Shown piece by piece: positions 1 to 7,561 of a DNA stretch of 64,000 nt (positions are counted from its first letter, which is position 1; each line of letters starts with the position of its first letter). Made by a program: the position numbers and the translations under genes. Source of the stretch: Spirochaetota bacterium (GTDB lineage: Bacteria > Spirochaetota > UBA4802 > UBA5550); assembly GCA_016928865.1 (NCBI GenBank), contig JAFGJX010000086.1:1-64000 (forward strand), in the 5' to 3' direction. The notes below the pieces were generated by a model. That model was not told the DNA's origin, ran no database searches, and saw only the letters and a program-made list of their open reading frames with translations.

Positions 1-2
1 AA

Positions 3-191
3 AGCGGCGCGACGGCCCTGATGACGGCTGCGTCATACGGCTGCTATGATGCCGCGTCATTCCTTCTGGAGCACGGCGCTGACCCGGCCAGCGTGAACAA
101 CCAGGGTAAGAGCGCCGCCGGGATCGCGCGTGAGAACAGATATGACGACATTGCCGGTCTTATCGAGAAATGGGAAAAGGGGGCACGATAA
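3..191 (+). CDS. Ankyrin-repeat protein, C-terminal fragment
   Basis: The reading frame is open from the window edge to TAA at 189-191, so the gene starts before the window. The 62 visible residues contain a typical ankyrin repeat (GATALMTAASYGCYDAASFL then LEHGADP) and most of a second one (VNNQGKSAAGIARENRYDDI). Ankyrin repeats are protein-protein interaction modules. Nothing visible shows the cellular location or partner. The stop lies 1 base before the ATG of the downstream lipase-like gene, so the two are probably cotranscribed. Confidence 0.8.
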   Translation, partial: SGATALMTAASYGCYDAASFLLEHGADPASVNNQGKSAAGIARENRYDDIAGLIEKWEKGAR

Positions 192-192
192 C

Positions 193-1419
193 ATGAAGGG
201 CCTCTTTCGCATGATGATCCTCTGCCTGGCGACGGTTCCCGCGTGCGGGTATTTCTCCATCGGCGCGCGCGATAACATGCAGAAGGGCCGGGGCGCGGAA
301 TATAATTCGTCAGTAATAACGGGGACCGTTGTCGGCGCGGGCGGCGGGCCGGTCATGGTGCTGGCGCGTCCGGTCGAGGGCGGGGCCGCGCCGCCGCAGG
401 ACTATGTCATGCTGGAGCGGCCGGGCCCGTTCATGCTCTATGTGCCGGCGGGACGGTACCGGCTCTATTCCATTCGGGATTATAACGGCAACGGTGTGTT
501 TGAAAGCACCGAGGTCTCCGGCGTCTGTCGATCAGGCGGCGCGACCGCCGGGATCATGGCGGTGGAAGATGACGTGTGGACCGGCGTTGTCATCAGGGAG
601 GGCGCGGGTGCGGTTGGCCCCCTGTCTCCCTCTTTCAGGCTGCGTCATGATCGGTCGGCATTGCCCTGCCAGCCGGCCAACGGCGAGACCGCCAGGATAT
701 ACGACGAACGGTTCTGTGCCGCGAACGCGGAGGTCGGCTGGTGGTCGCCATCAACCTTCATGAGGGCCTTTGGCGCTGCCATCTATTTCACACGGGAATA
801 CGAGCCGAGCAAGATACCGGTGCTCTTTGTCCACGGCGCCCAGGGCAGCCCGCAGAACTGGGCGTATTTCCTGTTCCGGCTCGACGCGCGCCGGTACCAG
901 CCCTGGTTTTACTATTACCCTTCCGGGATACGCCTCGGCCTTGCCTCGCGGCTTCTGTTTGAGGCGCTGAAGGACCTCAGGAAGCGATTCGGTTTCTCCG
1001 CCATCTGCATTACGGCTCACAGTATGGGCGGCCTGATCACCAGGGACATGCTCTCGCGGTTCGACCTGAAGCGGGAGGGGATCGACGTGAAGGTCTACGT
1101 GACCCTGGCGTCGCCCTGGGGCGGGTTTGAATCCGCGGACCGCGCCTTCCTGTTCCCGTCCAAGCGTCTCCCGGTCTGGTACGATGTCACGTCGGCGAGC
1201 GCGTTCATCGACCGCGCCCTGCGCGCGAAACTGCCGCAGGGCGTAAGCTACTACCTCTTCTACGGGACGGCGGACGGCGTGGCGGAGGGGAGGGCCCTTG
1301 ACGAGCGGGTCTACACCGGGGCGAAAGAAAAATTCGCCTTTGACGTTGACCACGAGGGGATATTGTCCGACCGGAGGGTGTTCGATAAATACCGCGAGGT
1401 GCTGGGGAGACGCCGATAA
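193..1419 (+). CDS. Lipase-like alpha/beta-hydrolase lipoprotein
   Basis: The 408-residue protein starts at ATG 193, behind a purine-rich GGGAAAAGGGGG. The frame extends upstream, but this start gives a lipoprotein signal peptide (VPAC, lipidated C18). Residues about 40-130 form a small beta-rich domain with DYNGNGVFESTE, resembling carboxypeptidase-regulatory-like domains. Residues about 210-400 are an alpha/beta hydrolase: VLFVHGAQGSPQNW supplies the oxyanion HG motif, AHSMGG carries nucleophile S277, and D361 (GTADG) and H387 (DVDHEG) complete a plausible triad. An esterase or lipase acting at the cell envelope is likely; the substrate is unknown. It follows the ankyrin gene by 1 base. Confidence 0.85.
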   Translation: MKGLFRMMILCLATVPACGYFSIGARDNMQKGRGAEYNSSVITGTVVGAGGGPVMVLARPVEGGAAPPQDYVMLERPGPFMLYVPAGRYRLYSIRDYNGNGVFESTEVSGVCRSGGATAGIMAVEDDVWTGVVIREGAGAVGPLSPSFRLRHDRSALPCQPANGETARIYDERFCAANAEVGWWSPSTFMRAFGAAIYFTREYEPSKIPVLFVHGAQGSPQNWAYFLFRLDARRYQPWFYYYPSGIRLGLASRLLFEALKDLRKRFGFSAICITAHSMGGLITRDMLSRFDLKREGIDVKVYVTLASPWGGFESADRAFLFPSKRLPVWYDVTSASAFIDRALRAKLPQGVSYYLFYGTADGVAEGRALDERVYTGAKEKFAFDVDHEGILSDRRVFDKYREVLGRRR

Positions 1420-1442
1420 CCCTGCTGAATCACCGGAAGGGC

Positions 1443-1467
1443 GGCCGTGTCCCATGACGGCTCTTTT
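1443..1467 (+). terminator. Weak intrinsic terminator
   Basis: GCCGT (1444-1448) pairs with ACGGC (1457-1461) around an 8-base loop and is followed by TCTTTT. It lies between the lipase-like gene and the convergent START-domain gene, whose stop codon overlaps the T-run. The stem is short, so termination is tentative. Confidence 0.4.
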
Positions 1468-2515
1468 ATCTGATTTCCAGTTTTTTTGCGTATCTTTGTA
1501 GAAATTGATCGATCGTCATTTTCGTCCTGTCGCTTCCGAAAAAAATGATATTTTCGAACTCCCGCTCGTTTTCCCTGCTGTTGATCTCATGCTCGATGAT
1601 TGCCCTGTCATAGCGGTAGCGCCTGCGGATTCCCGGATCTGACCGGTATTTTCTTTCTATGAACTGAAGGCACCCGGTCTTGAATGCATTTTTTAATCCT
1701 TTGTACGAGCCGCCTGATTTTACGATGATGTCGATGATAGCGGGATCAGAAGCGATTTCCCTGACCAGAGGGTCGTCGATATATTCGTCCAGGCGCGCCA
1801 GCAGTATTTTTCTTATCGCGTTCCTGTCCGCCAGTATTCTTTCAATAAGCAGCCGGTCCTCAGACCCGAGAGCCTTATTGCGGTATTTCTCAAGCGCCGC
1901 CATTCTTGAAAGACCCCGAAGGGTATCCAACGGATACCCGCGTTCCTGATAATTGATAAAAAAATCAGACACATTGATTCCGGGATCGGCAAAGGATGTG
2001 TATACGACCTTCGTGCGGTTCCTGCCGAGATACTCGAGGACAAAATCGCCCCGGAATTCTTTCATGGGGAGATTTGAGCTTCCCGCGGGGAGGCGGTAAT
2101 CCGTCAAATGCTGCAGGGTGATGGCGGCCCTGGCAGCCGAGAGCTCATACACCGCCGAGGCCCTGAGCGCGAATTCCCTGTTGCGTATGCCCGGCGGCAT
2201 GCCGAGCACGAGGCATATGGTCATGGTGTTGCGGTCGGCACGGCTGATGAGTGATGATCCCCTGCAGGGGGCCAGCCAGTGCGGGAAGGATGCCGTGTCC
2301 CTGAATACTTCGGCCAGGACTTCCATCTTCGCGGGTAGTACCGCCACGCCCCTCAATTCAAGGATTCCGCTTCCCCGGACAGGCCGCGAATATACCCTGA
2401 CGTTCTGACCGGTAATTTCAAGTTTCCAGTCGGCTGCCCATGCACCTGAATATGCAGTCAGGCAGAGGACCAGACACTGCAGAGATCTGCTCCTCATCGT
2501 TAACCTCAATGTCAT
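1466..2515 (-). CDS. START-domain secreted protein
   Basis: The product is 349 residues with an N-terminal signal peptide ending near AWA-ADW. An alternative start at 2497 (MRSRSLQC) gives a cleaner signal. Residues about 25-215 resemble the START/SRPBCC lipid-binding fold: a charged start (WKLEITGQNVRVYSRPV), then FRDTASFPHWLAPCRGSSLI, a beta-sheet core (FRGDFVLEYLGRNRTKVVYT) and an amphipathic helix. START domains bind lipids or other hydrophobic ligands. The charged helical remainder (220-349, rich in Arg and Ile) is unassigned. It is convergent with the upstream lipase-like gene, and its start is 104 bases from the divergent promoter at 2619. A periplasmic lipid-binding role is inferred. 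Confidence 0.75.
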   Translation of the reverse strand: MTLRLTMRSRSLQCLVLCLTAYSGAWAADWKLEITGQNVRVYSRPVRGSGILELRGVAVLPAKMEVLAEVFRDTASFPHWLAPCRGSSLISRADRNTMTICLVLGMPPGIRNREFALRASAVYELSAARAAITLQHLTDYRLPAGSSNLPMKEFRGDFVLEYLGRNRTKVVYTSFADPGINVSDFFINYQERGYPLDTLRGLSRMAALEKYRNKALGSEDRLLIERILADRNAIRKILLARLDEYIDDPLVREIASDPAIIDIIVKSGGSYKGLKNAFKTGCLQFIERKYRSDPGIRRRYRYDRAIIEHEINSRENEREFENIIFFGSDRTKMTIDQFLQRYAKKLEIR

Positions 2516-2618
2516 CCATAATAAAAGCAGCAGTTAATTATTAAGCAATCACATTTCCGCGGCATTGTCAACGGGGGAGGTGCCTGTTCCGCGATTTTGT
2601 CATTTTTTTCCGCTGTCA

Positions 2619-2647
2619 TTGACAATAAAATTATATTCCTGTATTAT
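2619..2647 (+). promoter_or_regulatory. Sigma-70-type promoter of the 2675 gene
   Basis: A perfect -35 TTGACA (2619-2624), a 17-base spacer and -10 TATTAT (2642-2647). The predicted transcript starts near 2654. It therefore excludes the upstream in-frame ATG at 2597 and fixes the gene start at 2675. Confidence 0.8.
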
Positions 2648-2674
2648 TGTGACCTGAACACCCTGATAAGGCGA

Positions 2675-4144
2675 ATGAACAGTATGCACGGATTATTAAT
2701 GATCGCGGCGCTTTCATCCTGGATGAGCGTCTCGGCGTATACCATAAACGATATGGTGCGTGATATCGCGCCCGGCAGGAGGGGCGGAGAAGCGATACGG
2801 GAGGTCGCGCAACTCCTGGAAAAGACATCGGTGCAGGTCAGGAGAGACAAAGAGACCGAAAAATTTATGAAAGACCTGAAAAAATCTCTCGAGCGCTTCG
2901 ATTTCATGAAGATCTACAACAGCAGGTACTGCACCGATTACGAAGACGGGTTCAGGGGTGTCACGTTCCAGGGATGCAACAGGGACGATCATTACCGCGT
3001 GAACCTCGTCATGTCAGATCAGGAACGGTGCGAGGTTTCCCGCATCTGGGATTTCAGCACGCGTTATGCCATGAAAAGGAACGATCATTGTATAGCAGGC
3101 GGGCGGTCGTTTATCATGTCGATTGATTCCCTCACCGCGACCGGGCGGTACTCGCACAGGAATGCCCTGGCCTTCGTTGACGGCATCTTCAGGGTCATTG
3201 ATCCGGACAATATACGCGCCCTGAAGGCGCCGGAGTGCGGACTCTTTAAGAACCTGGAAGGCGACGCCCGGGCCGTGGTGAACGCCTTTTACGAATCGTT
3301 CCCCGGCGTGTCCGGGTTTTTCGACAGGTATGCCGAGATACGCTCACTACTTTCCGTGCAGAGCCATGGGGGCGTACGCTACACCCGCGTCGACGTGAAG
3401 TACCGCTACCGGCTCGATACCCTGAAGGAGGACTTTCCCCGCCTGGCGAAATCGATCAGAAAGATAAAGGACCTCTACCATATAAAGCTTGCCATCAAGG
3501 GCGTGAACGGCCATACGTACTGCACGCTCGTATTTAACAGCAGCGATGACGTTCTCGTAATGTCGTTTTACACCAGGCGCGGCTGTTTTGTTCCCTGGGA
3601 CGGCGCGGGGAGGCCCCTGTTTGGCGAAGCGGTGTCGCCGGCGCGCGTGGGGAGTATATCGTTCTATGCGGACATGGACATGCTGCATAACGTCCACGGG
3701 CTCAAGTTTGCCACGAACAATGTGATCGTCAGGGTCAACTGGAAGGAGACTCCGCGCCGCGGTCTGCTGAAAATCCGGCTGGAAGACATCCCCGCGACAT
3801 CAATATCCGGAAGTTACTACAATATTATACCGGCCTGGGTCATTGACCTGTTCATTCCGACGGACATGGATCAGCTGATAAAGGAATTTTCCGATGTCAT
3901 GGTACGGGCGGACGGGGGGACGGGATCGTCAATAACCTTCGACTGGGACACCCGCGATCCGCGGAACGTGATGCTGAAATTCGACGCGGTGAGTGAATTC
4001 ATCGATAATTATTTTATCCGCTACGGCCTGAAGATCTGGAGTAAAAAGATTATGGCGGACGACTCCTTCGCCGCCGAGGGCATGAAGCTCACCCGGAAGC
4101 TGCTCGCTGTTTTCAGGACGGACCTCGAAAACCTGAAATTGTAG
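2675..4144 (+). CDS. Secreted protein of unknown function
   Basis: The 489-residue product starts at ATG 2675, about 20 bases after the predicted transcription start (an ATG at 2684 is also possible). The N-terminus MNSMHGLLMIAALSSWMSVS is a signal peptide ending near SAYT. The mature protein has many charged and aromatic residues and several cysteines (CTDYEDG, GCNRDDHYRVN, RCEVSR, CIAGG, PECGLF) that could form disulfides after export. There is no later membrane segment. The C-terminal third (SITFDWDTRDPRNVMLKFDA) reads as beta-rich. I recognise no family. It stands alone behind its own strong promoter. Confidence 0.8.
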   Translation: MNSMHGLLMIAALSSWMSVSAYTINDMVRDIAPGRRGGEAIREVAQLLEKTSVQVRRDKETEKFMKDLKKSLERFDFMKIYNSRYCTDYEDGFRGVTFQGCNRDDHYRVNLVMSDQERCEVSRIWDFSTRYAMKRNDHCIAGGRSFIMSIDSLTATGRYSHRNALAFVDGIFRVIDPDNIRALKAPECGLFKNLEGDARAVVNAFYESFPGVSGFFDRYAEIRSLLSVQSHGGVRYTRVDVKYRYRLDTLKEDFPRLAKSIRKIKDLYHIKLAIKGVNGHTYCTLVFNSSDDVLVMSFYTRRGCFVPWDGAGRPLFGEAVSPARVGSISFYADMDMLHNVHGLKFATNNVIVRVNWKETPRRGLLKIRLEDIPATSISGSYYNIIPAWVIDLFIPTDMDQLIKEFSDVMVRADGGTGSSITFDWDTRDPRNVMLKFDAVSEFIDNYFIRYGLKIWSKKIMADDSFAAEGMKLTRKLLAVFRTDLENLKL

Positions 4145-4191
4145 CCGATGAAAGGGCCCGCGTGAATTGCGTTCCGGCGGGACGCGGCGGT

Positions 4192-4422
4192 TTATCTCAC
4201 CAACGCCTTCTCTTCGGTCATGAAGGCGTCGCAGAAAAATTCCCTGCATCCGATCGGCCTGTTTTCGTAGATGGTACACCGTCCGTCCGCGCCAAGGTTC
4301 GGGCACGCGTACACCTCCACGCCCGATGCGAGCACGAGCCTGGCCCGCTCGCCAGTCATGGGGAGCCTCCCGCAGCATTGCATCAGTTTTTCCTCGATGG
4401 GGCAGGTCTCACAGAACGACAT
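4192..4422 (-). CDS. YkgJ-type cysteine-cluster protein
   Basis: A 76-residue protein with eight cysteines: CETC, QCC, ACPNLGADGRCTIYENRPIGC and EFFC. The order CxxC...CPxL...GxCxIYExRPxxCR is the signature of the YkgJ/UPF0153 family (CxxCxxCC family), thought to bind zinc or an iron-sulfur cluster; the function of most members is unknown. Its ATG lies 14 bases inside the 3' end of the upstream HAD-like gene and has no obvious ribosome-binding site, so it is probably translated by coupling to that gene. Confidence 0.8.
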   Translation of the reverse strand: MSFCETCPIEEKLMQCCGRLPMTGERARLVLASGVEVYACPNLGADGRCTIYENRPIGCREFFCDAFMTEEKALVR

Positions 4423-5599
4423 TCGGGGCCTGCGGCGGGGGGCCGCCCGCAGTGCAGAAGTTCTTGTAGCGCACCCGGGCGATTTCGTAGATTTTTTTCA
4501 CCAGGTCGCCCGGGTTGCGGCGGTAATCCTCCATCCGCTCGGTCACGAGCCGCTTCACCTGGTTGATGTTGATGGACGAGCCGGCAAAGAAGACGTCGAT
4601 CTCGCGCTCGACCGACTTGTAGCTCTCGCCCGAATGCTCGATGCGCTGGCCGATGATGTTGCTCTGCATGTTCCGGTGCTTGACCTCGATCCCGATCAGC
4701 TCGGGAGATTTTTCTTTCACCGCTGAATAGACCACCAGGGAGGGCATGAATTCTTCGAATTCTTCGGTCATCAGCATATCGTCCATCCTGCCGTGAAAGT
4801 TGAAGAGCGGGAGCAGGGAGAGCAGGGAAGAGCCGTACAGGGTTATCCTGGATTCAGGTATGATGTTGTCGAACGGGTTGAACGCGACCGAGTTGACGGA
4901 TGAGAATGTTTTAATGCCGGCCTCGCCCCTTCCGATATACACGACCTCGTTGTCCTTCAGGTCGTTGTCGTGCATATATTTCTCGATCACCAGGCTCTTG
5001 CGGTCCCCGGAGAGGAACCGGTTGATGTCTCCGGCGAAGACCTCCTTTTTGATCGGGTCGGCTTTCTTCTTGTAATCGGTGCACACGAGGTTGTTCTCGT
5101 CAAGTCCCACGCGCTTGATCAGCTCAACGGCGATCTCGAACGGCATTGCCGTAAGCACCAGCGGGTCATAGGGCTTGATGAACCTGACGAAGGTCTCCGC
5201 GCCAGGGAAAAGGCGAGATTTTTCGCCGATGACCGAGATGCAGGACGTGGGCACGTCTTTCAGAAGAAAATCCGGGAAATAGACCCCCAGCTTGAAGAAG
5301 GAGAAGGGGACGTCGCCGACGGAGGATATACGGCGGTTGTTTTCGTCCAGAATGTTTTCTATCTTGATCCCCTCGGTGTCGAAGAAGATGTTGTCGATGA
5401 GGGTATTGTAGTCGCCGATCTCGAGGAAGTCGCCCAGGCCGAGGAATACTTTTTTCGGGTCCGTCAGCAGGTAGGAGAGCTCCTTGAGGTAGTCTTTCTT
5501 GTCAAGGCTGATCCTTTCGAAGCCCCGGTCCAGGCTGTGATTTATTATCAGTTCGTATTTGTCTTCTGTCATGGCGCAATGCCCTGTCTTTCGCTCCAT
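4409..5599 (-). CDS. HAD-like protein, possibly catalytically degenerate
   Basis: The 396-residue cytoplasmic protein resembles the core of HAD-superfamily phosphatases. FPGAETFVRFIKPYDPLVLTA looks like the strand carrying motif II (T), DRKSLVIEKYM offers a motif III lysine, and VVYIGRGEAGIKTFSSVNSV sits where motif IV (GDxxxD) is expected. No clear DxD nucleophile (motif I) is visible near the N-terminus (FLGLGDFLEIGDYN is the nearest), so activity is doubtful. The C-terminal 110 residues (KHRNMQSNIIGQRIEHSGES) are unassigned. ATG 5599 follows the predicted transcription start by about 20 bases; ATG 5572 (MTEDKYEL) is an alternative. It is coupled to the YkgJ-like gene. Confidence 0.6.
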   Translation of the reverse strand: MERKTGHCAMTEDKYELIINHSLDRGFERISLDKKDYLKELSYLLTDPKKVFLGLGDFLEIGDYNTLIDNIFFDTEGIKIENILDENNRRISSVGDVPFSFFKLGVYFPDFLLKDVPTSCISVIGEKSRLFPGAETFVRFIKPYDPLVLTAMPFEIAVELIKRVGLDENNLVCTDYKKKADPIKKEVFAGDINRFLSGDRKSLVIEKYMHDNDLKDNEVVYIGRGEAGIKTFSSVNSVAFNPFDNIIPESRITLYGSSLLSLLPLFNFHGRMDDMLMTEEFEEFMPSLVVYSAVKEKSPELIGIEVKHRNMQSNIIGQRIEHSGESYKSVEREIDVFFAGSSININQVKRLVTERMEDYRRNPGDLVKKIYEIARVRYKNFCTAGGPPPQAPNVVL

Positions 5600-5624
5600 T
5601 TATTTGCGAGATACCGGATACCTA

Positions 5625-5653
5625 ATAGTACTTCGTAAGTCTAGGAAGGTCAA
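5625..5653 (-). promoter_or_regulatory. Promoter of the HAD-like/YkgJ operon
   Basis: On the minus strand, TTGACC (5653-5648), a 17-base spacer and TACTAT (5630-5625). Transcription would begin near 5618, about 20 bases before ATG 5599. Confidence 0.55.
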
Positions 5654-5956
5654 GACGAATCAGTCAATAATATTTTTTATCTCTCTGGCAGGTTCGCTGT
5701 GCTAATACTGAGAGTCTATATCAACAGGTTTTTCACGCGTCGGAATAAGAGCTGAGCGGCCGAGGAATGTCTGAGTTTTCAATGTTCTTGTCCGACTTTC
5801 GCAGGCCGCGAGGCTTTTTCCGACGCTTCATTAGCCTGTCGGGATTGGTTCTAAGCCTTGGATCAAATGCAATCCCCGTTTTAATGGGATGTATTCAATT
5901 TTATCTGCCGGAGAGGCCGATAAATAATCTGGTGGTGGTTTTATGCAGTTTTTAGC

Positions 5957-5983
5957 TTGACAGTATAAAGGGCATTATATTAT
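5957..5983 (+). promoter_or_regulatory. Candidate promoter of the serine-hydrolase leader
   Basis: TTGACA (5957-5962) lies 15 bases from TATTAT (5978-5983); with the usual 17-base spacing the -10 would be TTATCC (5980-5985). It would produce a leader of about 95 bases before ATG 6088. The rest of the 5600-6087 gap holds no gene I can support; a 62-codon frame at 5767-5955 has no start signal or recognisable content. Confidence 0.5.
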
Positions 5984-6019
5984 CCATAAAAATTTTAACA
6001 TTCGCAATATACGAAATGC

Positions 6020-6061
6020 TGTGCAGGCGCACATAAATAGATAGTATGCGCCGGTTTTTTT
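6020..6061 (+). promoter_or_regulatory. Attenuator-like leader upstream of serine hydrolase
   Basis: GGCGCA (6026-6031) pairs with TGCGCC (6047-6052) and is followed by GG and seven T (6055-6061), the form of an intrinsic terminator. The same GCA is also used by an alternative hairpin TGTGC (6020-6024)/GCACA (6029-6033), so the two folds exclude each other. The terminator lies inside the leader, 26 bases before ATG 6088. It could be an attenuator, or the end of a separate small RNA of about 70 bases from the 5957 promoter. Confidence 0.5.
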
Positions 6062-6087
6062 GAATTTCAACGGGTTCGGGGAGTGGG

Positions 6088-7464
6088 ATGCAAAGAAGGA
6101 TCTACCTCTTGTCAGCGGCGGCGATCACGCTTGTCGCCATTGTTTTTTTCGGACAGGCCACCGTGTCCCGGGCGACAACGCTCATTGCCTTTTCCGGCGT
6201 ACGATCGGGGGATGAGCGCGCTCTGCCCGGACCGGACGCGAAGGCGCGGGCCGGGGAATACGGGACACGGTTCGCGTCCTGGCTGGACGGGAACGTCCCG
6301 GCCGGTATGGTGCCGTCCGTGGCGGTGGGCGTGATCCAGGGCGACCGGCTCGTCTACCATCACGGGGTGCGCGCCGACAGCGCCACCCGGTTCGGCATCG
6401 CTTCACTCTCCAAGACCTTTACCGCGCTCCTCGCGCTCCGTCTTCACGAGGAAAAGATACTCTCCCTGGATGCGCCGGTATCGCGCTACCTGCCTGGCGT
6501 GGTCATAGAGCGGCCAGAGCTCAACTCCGCGCCCGTCACGGTCATGCACCTGCTCGCGCACACATCCGGCATCCCGTCATATGGCCGAAGGTATGTGAGA
6601 TATGATGCCGGCGGCAGGTCGCTTTCGGTGCCCGAGCAGGTACACCCGGCGGGCTACTGCTACTCCTACTCGAACGAGGGATACGAGCTCATGATGCACG
6701 TCATCGAGGCCGCGTCCGGCAAACCGTATGCCGTGTGCATGCGGGAGATGGTTCTCGCGCCCCTCGGGATGGACAACAGCACGGCCGAGTTCGCGAACGG
6801 GACCGGCGGCATCGTTACCACAATACAGGACCTGTCGAAGTACGTCGCGATGCTGATCAACGGCGGTGTCTTTCGCGGGAAGAGGCTCCTGAGCGAGGAG
6901 AGCTTCGCGCGGATGCTGGCAAATCCGGTTGAGCTCCCGAGCACCAGGGTCGATTACTATTACTCCCTGGGCTGGGAGGTCATCACCGTGGACGGCAGGG
7001 TCGACAGCTATTACAAGGCCGGGCGGTGGTTCAACCAGGCCTCGGGTCTCCAGGTCTTCCCGAAGAAAAAAATCGCATTCATATATCTCTGCAACCCACC
7101 GGCGCACCTTTGCGGCTCCTTCATGTCATGGCGGCAGGGCCTCACCGGCATGCTGCGCTCCCTGGTGCGCAAGATCGCCGGTGACGAAAGCCTCTGCACC
7201 GCGTGGCCCTCTCTGACCCCGGACGAGCTGCGGCGGTATGACGGCCGATACCGGAACGTCATCACCGGTCAGACGGTGCATGTCTCCTACCGGGACGGCA
7301 TGCTCTTCAGCGACGGCTTCGGCGGTTCGCTGCCCCTGCGCACCTTCACCTCGAACCGCTTCCTGATAGACAGCGGGAGAATGCTGCACAACTTCGTATG
7401 GAAGGAAAACAGGGTTGTGGGGCTCGCGCTCCGGCACGGCTATTTCGAAGCGGTGAGGGAGTAG
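6088..7464 (+). CDS. Beta-lactamase-family serine hydrolase, exported
   Basis: The 458-residue protein starts at ATG 6088 behind GGGGAGTGGG. An N-terminal hydrophobic segment (IYLLSAAAITLVAIVFFG) is a signal peptide or anchor. The class C beta-lactamase/esterase fold spans about 55-360, with S106-x-x-K109 (ASLSKTF), Y194-S-N196 and the HTSG motif. A C-terminal lipocalin-like tail (about 385-458) resembles the DUF3471-type extension of such hydrolases. Family members hydrolyse peptidoglycan stem peptides, D-amino acid peptides or esters; the substrate cannot be read from the sequence. A paralogue follows at 7562, and the leader carries a possible attenuator. Confidence 0.88.
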   Translation: MQRRIYLLSAAAITLVAIVFFGQATVSRATTLIAFSGVRSGDERALPGPDAKARAGEYGTRFASWLDGNVPAGMVPSVAVGVIQGDRLVYHHGVRADSATRFGIASLSKTFTALLALRLHEEKILSLDAPVSRYLPGVVIERPELNSAPVTVMHLLAHTSGIPSYGRRYVRYDAGGRSLSVPEQVHPAGYCYSYSNEGYELMMHVIEAASGKPYAVCMREMVLAPLGMDNSTAEFANGTGGIVTTIQDLSKYVAMLINGGVFRGKRLLSEESFARMLANPVELPSTRVDYYYSLGWEVITVDGRVDSYYKAGRWFNQASGLQVFPKKKIAFIYLCNPPAHLCGSFMSWRQGLTGMLRSLVRKIAGDESLCTAWPSLTPDELRRYDGRYRNVITGQTVHVSYRDGMLFSDGFGGSLPLRTFTSNRFLIDSGRMLHNFVWKENRVVGLALRHGYFEAVRE

Positions 7465-7503
7465 CGCCTCACGTTTCACCGCGGCATTTTTTTCCGTTTG
7501 TAT

Positions 7504-7532
7504 TTGACAGATTCCCTTTCCGTTGCTCTACT
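7504..7532 (+). promoter_or_regulatory. Candidate promoter of the second serine hydrolase
   Basis: A perfect -35 TTGACA (7504-7509), a 17-base spacer and TCTACT (7527-7532). It lies directly behind the first hydrolase gene and before ATG 7541/7562, so the paralogue may have its own transcript. Confidence 0.5.
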
Positions 7533-7561
7533 ACCCGGGTATGCTGACAGCCGGCCGACAT

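Noticed and set aside
5767-5955. 62-codon frame as a small gene
   Set aside because: No start signal; hydrophobic in its second half but no family, and transcription would have to start upstream of the 5957 promoter.
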